Source: Deltaproteobacteria bacterium UBA2385 (GTDB lineage Bacteria > Myxococcota_A > UBA796 > UBA2385). From it: 6,458 bases of DNA. Below, one piece after another: positions 1 to 4,939 of this stretch (position 1 is its first letter; each line of letters opens with the position of its first letter). Both the position numbers and the translations under genes were made by a program. The notes beneath the pieces were generated by a model. That model saw only the letters and a program-made list of their open reading frames with translations. It was not told where the DNA came from and made no database searches. The stretch is taken from the NCBI GenBank assembly GCA_002343455.1, contig DDSR01000292.1, positions 1-6,458 on the forward strand, written 5' to 3'.

Positions 1-52
1 CCCGTCTACGGCGGCATGGGTAACTATCTAGAAACAGATGGGGGGCCTGCGG
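1..52. other. Left edge, no supported gene
   Basis: These 52 bases lie downstream of the FHA gene stop. No terminator hairpin is visible. Positions 21-36 (TAACTATCTAGAAACA) are noticeably AT-rich for this window and contain stops in two plus-strand frames, as expected of a short intergenic spacer, possibly just after a plus-strand gene that ends here. Nothing further can be supported. Confidence 0.4.
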
Positions 53-1039
53 TCAACTCAGCTCCACCACCTCGAAGCGACCGCGGATCAGCCCGCTGCG
101 CTTCTCGATGCACCAGGGCTCGAAGCCGTCTTCCTTGAGCTCCTTGCGCACCCGGTGAACCAGGACCTTCAGGCGGTTCCCCCCCGCCGTGAGGGCGCTG
201 CGACCCCAGACCCCGACCACGATGTCGTCGTCGCTGCACCAGCCGCGGTCGTCGTAGCCCAGCCCGGCCTCGCGGTCCTCGATCGCCTTGCGGGCCAGCA
301 GGTACAGCAGGACGACGCGGTTCTCGGCGGTGACCCGGTGGGTCGGCCCCCCCCCCTTGGCGAGGCCGATCTCGGCCAGGGGGCCGGTGGGGCCGTCCAG
401 GCCGACCCGCAGCCGGTAGGGATACCGATCCGGCTCGGACTGCGAGGTGGGCATGGTGGATTGATCGATCTCGACCAGCCGGAGGGCCATCGATCCGACG
501 CGGAGCTCGTCGCCGACGGACAGCCGGGTGTCGTCCTCGTCCCGCCCCAGCCAGATCTCGCCGTTGGCGTAGATCAGCAGGACCACCGCTTGATCCTCGG
601 GGCAGTCGACGCGCAGATCGGCCTGCGCGCTGCTCCCCACGGTGAAGCGATCGGAGTGCAAGGGCCAGCGCGTGCCCCCGGCCAGGTCTTCAAGGGCCAT
701 GGCCCGAACGAGCGGTTCCTCGGGTGCCTGGAGCGGAGGCCGCACCTCGAGCTCGACCTTCGAGCCGAGGCGGAGCCGGGCCCCGTACGGGATGGCCACC
801 ACCTCGTGAACCCGCTCGCCGTCGACGAAGGTCCCGTTCGCGCTGCCCAGATCCCGCAAGAAGACCCCCGCCTCGGTCGACCAGACCAGGGCGTGGTGCC
901 GGCTGATGTCGCCATCGGGGATGACGATGTCGTTGTCCGGCGCACGGCCGACCGAGAGGTGGCGCGTCCCGATCGGGACCGACCACTGCCCGTGGGACTC
1001 AGGCGCGGCGCGAATGACAAGCTCTGGGAACCGGCTCAT
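53..1039 (-). CDS. FHA domain / winged-helix DNA-binding regulator
   Basis: Predicted cytoplasmic regulator of 328 residues. Residues about 27-98 form a canonical FHA domain, which in this family binds phosphothreonine peptides: GR at 31-32, SRHH at 46-49, and DLGSANGTFVDG at 63-74 are the conserved positions. Residues about 122-191 look like a second, degenerate FHA fold (RFTVGSS, then GDELRVGSMALRLVE) lacking the SRH and NG signatures. After a linker, residues about 236-326 resemble an OmpR/PhoB-type winged helix: a probable recognition helix at 284-301 (TAGGNRLKVLVHRVRKEL) and a wing hairpin at 309-325. The start is the ATG at 1039; the same frame stays open far upstream, but there it only runs antisense to the kinase gene. 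The Shine-Dalgarno sequence is weak. It is divergent from the lipid kinase. A ten-G run encodes residues 228-231, just before the DNA-binding part. The FHA call is firm; DNA binding is inferred from the fold pattern. No phosphoacceptor receiver domain is visible. Confidence 0.88.
   Translation of the reverse strand: MSRFPELVIRAAPESHGQWSVPIGTRHLSVGRAPDNDIVIPDGDISRHHALVWSTEAGVFLRDLGSANGTFVDGERVHEVVAIPYGARLRLGSKVELEVRPPLQAPEEPLVRAMALEDLAGGTRWPLHSDRFTVGSSAQADLRVDCPEDQAVVLLIYANGEIWLGRDEDDTRLSVGDELRVGSMALRLVEIDQSTMPTSQSEPDRYPYRLRVGLDGPTGPLAEIGLAKGGGPTHRVTAENRVVLLYLLARKAIEDREAGLGYDDRGWCSDDDIVVGVWGRSALTAGGNRLKVLVHRVRKELKEDGFEPWCIEKRSGLIRGRFEVVELS
347..356 (-). repeat. Ten-base homopolymer (C10 on plus, G10 on coding strand)
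   Basis: This is an uninterrupted run of ten G on the coding strand of the FHA/winged-helix gene, encoding the end of Lys228 and Gly229-Gly231. It is the longest homopolymer I see in the window; other runs reach about seven. Its position in the linker between the FHA part and the DNA-binding part makes it a candidate slippage site. One extra G opens a frame that runs to a stop at 24-26 with an unrelated Arg-rich tail. One fewer G meets a TGA before the winged helix is complete. It may equally be a static run caused by high GC, or a sequencing uncertainty. Confidence 0.9.
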
Positions 1040-1126
1040 ACGCGCGCTGTATCCAGCGGGCCGCGCTCCTGCCCCCCTCCCTCCTGGACGGGTGACAGCC
1101 CGGCTCGCGACCGGTAGGCTCAGGCC
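1040..1126. promoter_or_regulatory. Divergent intergenic region between regulator and lipid kinase
   Basis: This 87-base gap separates two divergent start codons, so it must hold the 5' signals of both genes unless they are transcribed from further away. I see no convincing -35/-10 pair and no sigma-54 GG-GC element. The visible pieces are a weak Shine-Dalgarno (TAGG, 1115-1118) eight bases before the kinase ATG, a polypyrimidine stretch at about 1067-1085, and a small inverted repeat (CGCTG-TATC-CAGCG, 1045-1058) just upstream of the regulator start. Autoregulation by the FHA/winged-helix protein from this region would fit the arrangement but is inference. Confidence 0.4.
1045..1058. repeat. 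Short inverted repeat beside the FHA gene start
   Basis: Five-base arms CGCTG and CAGCG flank a four-base TATC loop, six to nineteen bases upstream of the FHA gene ATG (1039). It could fold in the leader over the weak ribosome-binding region or act as a half-site pair for a regulator. Five-base arms are common by chance in DNA this rich in GC, so confidence is low. Confidence 0.2.
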
Positions 1127-2092
1127 ATGTTCGATCCCAGCCACACCGTCATCATCGCCAACCCCGCCGCCGCCGGAGGCGGAGTCGGCCGCGACTGGGA
1201 GGCCCTCCTCTCCCGGATCCGGGCCCGGCTCGGCGCCGTCGAGGTGCTGCGGACGGCGCGCCCCGGCCACGCCGCCGAGCTCGCGACCCAGGCCATCCGC
1301 CAGGGTGCGCGCGAGCTGCTCAGCCTGGGAGGAGACGGCACCCACAACGAGATCGTCAACGGCATGATGGCGACCTCCCCCGAGCCGGGCAGCCTGACGC
1401 TGGGGGTCCTGCCCGCAGGCACCGGCGGCGACTTTCGCCGGGTCCTCGCCCGGAGCGAGACCCTGGACCAGGCCCTGGCCGCCCTGCCCACCGCCCGCGT
1501 CGACGAGATCGACCTGGGCCGCTGCACCTACCAGGCCGACGACGGCACGACCGGCCAGCGCTGGTTCCTGAACATCGCCAGCTGCGGCATCTCCGGCCTG
1601 GTCTGCCGCCACGCCAACGCCTCGTCCAAGCGCCTGGGCGGCACCCTGACCTTCTACCTCGCGACCTTGCGGGCGATGGCCGCCTACAGCGCCGCCCCGG
1701 TGCGGGTCCGGATCGACGGCGAGCTGGTCGGCGAGCACCGCATCACCAGCCTCCAGGCCTGCAACGCGCGCTACGCGGGCGGCGGGATGATGTTCGCCCC
1801 CAACGCCCTGCTGGACGACGGGCAGCTCGACCTGGTGATCCTGGTCGATCCCGGCATCCTCAAGACCCTGGCGATGACCGGCGACATTTACAAGGGCACC
1901 CATGGGCGGCACCCCCATGTGATCAGCCGCCGCGGGGCCCGGATCGAGGTCGAGGCCCTGGACCCTGCCCTGCCGGCCTGGGTGGACATCGACGGCGAGG
2001 CCCCCGGCAGGGCCCCCGTGGTCTACGAGGTGGCCCCCCGGAGCATCCGCCTGCGAGGCGCGCGCCCCGAGCTGCTGACGCCCACCCGCTGA
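1127..2092 (+). CDS. Diacylglycerol kinase family lipid kinase (YegS/DgkB-like)
   Basis: A 321-residue protein, a normal length for soluble bacterial lipid kinases that phosphorylate diacylglycerol, sphingoid or related lipids with ATP at the inner face of the membrane. Family signatures occur in order: ANPAAAGG at 11-18 (nucleotide-binding start), LGGDGTHNEIVNG at 67-79 (the core GGDGT motif), LPAGTGGDFRR at 95-105, NIASCGISG at 149-157, NARYAGGGMMFAPNALLDDG at 213-232, and IDGE at 288-291. At the GTGND/GTAND motif, the usual Asn is Gly (GTGGDF). All other key motifs are intact, so it is probably active, or belongs to a subfamily with altered substrate choice. The ATG at 1127 has a weak Shine-Dalgarno (TAGG) eight bases upstream. 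The gene is divergent from the FHA regulator and convergent with the lipoprotein operon, with stop codons one base apart. The lipid substrate cannot be read from the sequence. Confidence 0.93.
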   Translation: MFDPSHTVIIANPAAAGGGVGRDWEALLSRIRARLGAVEVLRTARPGHAAELATQAIRQGARELLSLGGDGTHNEIVNGMMATSPEPGSLTLGVLPAGTGGDFRRVLARSETLDQALAALPTARVDEIDLGRCTYQADDGTTGQRWFLNIASCGISGLVCRHANASSKRLGGTLTFYLATLRAMAAYSAAPVRVRIDGELVGEHRITSLQACNARYAGGGMMFAPNALLDDGQLDLVILVDPGILKTLAMTGDIYKGTHGRHPHVISRRGARIEVEALDPALPAWVDIDGEAPGRAPVVYEVAPRSIRLRGARPELLTPTR

Positions 2093-2093
2093 G

Positions 2094-3854
2094 TCACTCT
2101 GAACAGTAGTAGCTGCCGCAGCTGAAGCTGGCGTCGCTGCCGTAGGTGTAGGATTCGTCGCCCAGGTAGAGGTAGACATCCTCGGGCAGGTTGTCCGTCC
2201 GGCCGCTGCCCCAGTCGCAGGAGGTCGAGCGGAAAGAGGTGGGCGTGTCGACGAAGGCCCCCCCGCCGTAGGTGGCGCTGTTGGAGAAGAAGCCGTGGTC
2301 GCCGCCGGTGCTGGAGCAGCTCATCCCCGCGTCGAAGACGGCGACGCCTCCTCCGTACTCGGCCGCGTTGCCCTCCACCAGGGAGTCGTTGAGCACCATC
2401 GAGACCCCGGTGGAGGCGCTGCCGTCCACATAGGCCCCCCCGCCCGAGTAGGTGGCGGCGTTCTCGCTCAGCTCGCTGGTGACCACGGTCGCCGAACCCG
2501 ACAGGATCGCCATCGCCCCGCCGTAGTCGGCGGAGTTGTCGACCAGGGTGACGCCGCTCAGGCTGGCCTCGCAGCCCTCCAGATAGATGCCACCCCCGAC
2601 CTCGGCGCTGCTGCCCTGGATCACGCTGTCCACCAGGGTGATGCTGCCCAGCGCCGTGCAGGCGACGCCTCCGCCGGTCGCGTACAGAGGAGAGTCCGCG
2701 TAGGTTCCCGTGCCGTAGCCATCGGAGAGGGTCAGGTCGCGGACCGTCACATCGACCCCGGTGCGGTCGATGGTCAGCACGCTGGCCTGCTGGCCCGAGG
2801 AGAGGATCGTCTCGCTGGCGCCGTACATGCCCCGCAGCTCGACGTCGCTGCTGAGCTCCAGGTAGGTGTAGAAGGTGCCCGAACAGAAGCGGTAGGTACC
2901 CCCACCCGAGAGGACCCAGCCCTCGGGCCGGGACCAGGTGCCCGAGCTGAAGTAGCTGGTGAAATCGCTGACGCTCCCGTCGACGGCGACATAGCTGACC
3001 AGCCCGTCCTCACCGGTCGAGGCGTCGCAGTCGTTGTCGATCGTATCGCAGACCTCGAGCTGCCCCGGGTTGATGGTGGCGTCGTTCACCGCGCAGTCGC
3101 CGCCCAGGGCCGCGTACCCATCCGGCGGGTCGCAGCTCACCCGGTCGGAGCCGTCCTCACCGTAACCGTCGCCGTCCACATCCCGGTACCAGGTCGGCGC
3201 GTCCACCGCGTCGGTGTCGACGACCCCGTCGCAGTTGTCGTCCAGGTCGTTGCAGATCTCGGTCGCCGAGGGGTTGATCGCCGCGTTCTCGTCGTCACAG
3301 TCCCCCGAGGCGGGGACATGGCCCTCGGGCTGCTCGCAGGAGACCGTCAGCTTCTTCTCGTCGCCGTAGCTGTCGAGGTCGACGTCCAGGTACCAGGTCC
3401 TTGCGTCCACCGCGCTGACCTCGTCCGTCTCCCCGTCGCAGTTGTCGTCGAAGCCGTTGCAGCGCTCCTCCATGCCCGGGTTCACGTCGGCGTTGGCGTC
3501 GTCGCAGTCCTCGGCGACCTCGGCCAGCCCCTCCTCCCAGCCGCAGGCCTCGACGATCCGGCTGGCATCGCCGAAAGCATCCCCGTCCTCGTCGACGTAG
3601 AAGGTGCTGGTCAGGCCCTCGTCCGTCAGGCCGTTGCAGTTGTTGTCCACCTCGTCGCAGATCTCGGCCGCCGACGGGTTGATCGCCGGGTTGCCGTCGT
3701 CGCAGTCCACGTCGCCGGCGAAGCCGTCGGCGTCTCCATCGACGACCCCGGTCGACCCACCGTCGCCGGTCGTCCCGCTGTCCACGGGCTCCTTGCCCCC
3801 GCCGCAGGCCACCAACAGGGCCAGCAGCCCGACCCCTCTCGCCGTGCCCCTCAT
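2094..3854 (-). CDS. Lipoprotein with MopE-type metal-binding repeats and a parallel beta-helix
   Basis: A 586-residue secreted protein, third gene of the operon. The N-terminus is a lipoprotein signal (RGTARGVGLLALLVAC) with the lipid-bearing Cys at 17 and Gly at +2, which gives no inner-membrane retention signal. A Gly/Thr/Ser/Asp-rich stalk follows to about 38. Residues 39-283 hold four copies of the MopE-type putative metal-binding repeat (DxDGDxxGD...C...DCDD.N..INP...E.C...DDNCDG..DE), with evenly spaced Cys likely to form disulfides. Residues about 330-545 are a right-handed parallel beta-helix resembling chlamydial Pmp and other polymorphic outer-membrane repeats: a GGG/YGG turn recurs at 394, 420, 445, 471, 501 and 530. 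The tail carries Cys579 and Cys584. The start ATG has a GAGGGA Shine-Dalgarno seven bases upstream, overlapping the stop of the preceding gene. Likely location is the outer surface. Function is unknown; a Ca2+-dependent adhesive or structural role is inferred. Confidence 0.9.
   Translation of the reverse strand: MRGTARGVGLLALLVACGGGKEPVDSGTTGDGGSTGVVDGDADGFAGDVDCDDGNPAINPSAAEICDEVDNNCNGLTDEGLTSTFYVDEDGDAFGDASRIVEACGWEEGLAEVAEDCDDANADVNPGMEERCNGFDDNCDGETDEVSAVDARTWYLDVDLDSYGDEKKLTVSCEQPEGHVPASGDCDDENAAINPSATEICNDLDDNCDGVVDTDAVDAPTWYRDVDGDGYGEDGSDRVSCDPPDGYAALGGDCAVNDATINPGQLEVCDTIDNDCDASTGEDGLVSYVAVDGSVSDFTSYFSSGTWSRPEGWVLSGGGTYRFCSGTFYTYLELSSDVELRGMYGASETILSSGQQASVLTIDRTGVDVTVRDLTLSDGYGTGTYADSPLYATGGGVACTALGSITLVDSVIQGSSAEVGGGIYLEGCEASLSGVTLVDNSADYGGAMAILSGSATVVTSELSENAATYSGGGAYVDGSASTGVSMVLNDSLVEGNAAEYGGGVAVFDAGMSCSSTGGDHGFFSNSATYGGGAFVDTPTSFRSTSCDWGSGRTDNLPEDVYLYLGDESYTYGSDASFSCGSYYCSE
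2220..2867 (-). repeat. Parallel beta-helix coils (Pmp-like GGG repeats, protein level)
   Basis: Residues about 330-545 of the lipoprotein show recurring coils of 25-30 residues. Each has a Tyr/Val-Gly-Gly(-Gly) turn, a short hydrophobic strand, and an Asn/Ser-Ala turn such as NSADYGG, NAATYSGGG, NAAEYGGG or NSATYGGG. At least six turns are visible, at residues 394, 420, 445, 471, 501 and 530. This is the pattern of right-handed parallel beta-helix proteins, including chlamydial Pmp passenger domains. No beta-barrel follows, so it is not an autotransporter. Confidence 0.75.
3006..3740 (-). repeat. Four tandem MopE-type Asp/Cys repeats (protein level)
   Basis: The repeats span residues 39-80, 86-145, 155-214 and 223-283 of the beta-helix lipoprotein. 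The central Cys of the DC motif falls at 51, 117, 186 and 254, giving a period of 66-69 residues. Copies 2-4 keep four Cys each (104/117/132/139, 173/186/201/208, 241/254/269/276), while copy 1 lacks its first part and has three. Copies 1-3 carry DCDD; copy 4 has DCAV and an irregular NDCDASTGED end, so it is degenerate. The family is known as a putative metal-binding motif of MopE-like proteins; metal binding here is by analogy. Confidence 0.85.
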
Positions 3855-3861
3855 CGTCGTG

Positions 3862-3867
3862 TCCCTC
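3862..3867 (-). promoter_or_regulatory. Shine-Dalgarno site of the beta-helix lipoprotein gene
   Basis: GAGGGA lies seven bases before the ATG at 3854 and overlaps the TGA stop (3866-3868) of the preceding gene. A ribosome terminating there would be placed on this site, which supports coupled translation and supports this ATG as the true start. Confidence 0.7.
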
Positions 3868-4939
3868 AGAGGCTGTTCAGCAGGGTGAGGATGACCGGCT
3901 CGGCGCTGGTCTCCAGGTTCGACCCGAAGCGGAAGGTGCTGAACCAGACCACCCCATCGCCGTGGGAGAAGCTGACCAACAGGGGGCTGTCCGCGGTCGA
4001 GCCGGTGGTCTCGCCGACCCGCCAGCTGGCCCGGCCGCTGAGGTAGGTCGTCACCCGCGAGTCGGTGCCCTCGATGATCGGGAACTCGATCAGGTCGAAG
4101 CTGACGTCCACCCGCTCGGCGCCCACCGACGCGGCCATCGTCCCGTCGACCACATCCGCCCGGACCGTGCCCGACTCGCCACGCTGGGCGTCGTCGGGGA
4201 CCAGGTCGTCCCCGGCGAAGGTCAGGCGCTCGGGCCAGACCGACTCGATCACGTCGTAGCTCCAGTCCGAGGCGACGATCTTGCCGCCAGCGTTGACGTA
4301 CTCGAGGATGGCCGCCTGCACCGCCGCCACCTGGCCCGTCGTGTCCGAGCCATCGGAGTCGTGGAAGATGTCCTCTTCGATGTGGCCGCCGCCGAAGAAG
4401 ATCACGTCGAAGGCGCCCATCGACTTGGTGTTGCTGAGGAACTGGACGAGCTCGTCGCCCGTCTGGCCGTTGATCTCGACGTAGTCCGAGAAGCCCAGCG
4501 CCGTCAGCGTCTCGGCGAAGTCGTCGTAGTCGCCCTTGACGACCGCCATCCGGCCGCTGACCCCGGCGCAGACCGGATCCGGGAGGATGATCACGGACTG
4601 CCCCGCCGCCGCTTCGACCTCGAACTGGTCGATGACCTGGTTGCCGTACTGCACGAAGATCGGCTGCATCCCGTCCATCGGCACGTCGACGAGCTGGAAG
4701 CGACCCTCGACATCGGTCTCGTCCTGCACCGTGTAGTACAGGTTCCCCTCGGTGTCGAAGAGGTGCATGTAGACGTCGGCCCCTTCCAGCCAGACCCCGC
4801 GGGCCGGATCGCAGACCCGCCCCTCGATGATGGCCGTGTCGCCGACGTGCTTGGGCACGACCACGTTCAGGCCGCTGTCGTTCTTGCAGGCGATGGAGAG
4901 CAGGCCGAAGGCCAGCACGGGGAGGAGAGAGGTGCGCAT
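3866..4939 (-). CDS. Lipoprotein with CnaB-like and ThuA/GATase-1-like domains
   Basis: A 357-residue secreted protein, middle gene of the operon. The signal peptide [18 protein letters not shown] ends in a lipobox with the lipid-bearing Cys at 18 and Lys at +2. Residues about 36-120 resemble a CnaB/carboxypeptidase-regulatory-like beta-sandwich (IIEGRVCD at the start, then ETDVEGRFQLVDVP), with Cys43 and Cys124 as a possible disulfide. Residues about 130-240 and 318-355 resemble the ThuA / class I glutamine amidotransferase-like fold: alternating strands and helices, FDVIFFGGGH at 177-186, GGKIVASDW at 218-226, and a terminal VSFSHGDGVVWFSTF strand pair. No Cys sits at the expected nucleophile turn, so amidotransferase activity is unlikely; a binding role is more plausible. 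Residues about 250-315 may be an inserted subdomain. The start overlaps the stop of the upstream VWA gene (TGATG) and has AGGAG six bases before it. The signal peptide and lipobox are clear; the domain assignments are moderate. Confidence 0.85.
   Translation of the reverse strand: MRTSLLPVLAFGLLSIACKNDSGLNVVVPKHVGDTAIIEGRVCDPARGVWLEGADVYMHLFDTEGNLYYTVQDETDVEGRFQLVDVPMDGMQPIFVQYGNQVIDQFEVEAAAGQSVIILPDPVCAGVSGRMAVVKGDYDDFAETLTALGFSDYVEINGQTGDELVQFLSNTKSMGAFDVIFFGGGHIEEDIFHDSDGSDTTGQVAAVQAAILEYVNAGGKIVASDWSYDVIESVWPERLTFAGDDLVPDDAQRGESGTVRADVVDGTMAASVGAERVDVSFDLIEFPIIEGTDSRVTTYLSGRASWRVGETTGSTADSPLLVSFSHGDGVVWFSTFRFGSNLETSAEPVILTLLNSL

Noticed and set aside
38..1117. 359-residue open frame on the plus strand
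   Set aside because: It is antisense to the FHA gene, which has clear conserved motifs; the plus frame has none.
2108..2125. AGCTG-CCG-CAGCT hairpin as a terminator
   Set aside because: The stem is only five pairs, there is no T-run, and it lies inside the lipoprotein coding sequence.
1040..2179. In-frame extension of the FHA gene upstream on the minus strand (giving 708 residues)
   Set aside because: It lies antisense to the well-supported lipid kinase, has low-complexity Ala/Gly/Asp composition, and the FHA domain starts normally after the ATG at 1039.
2295..4046. 583-residue open frame on the plus strand
   Set aside because: It is antisense to the MopE-type repeats; its Val/Ala/Asp-rich repeats mirror the DCDD/NCDG codons. 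It is an artefact of high third-position GC.
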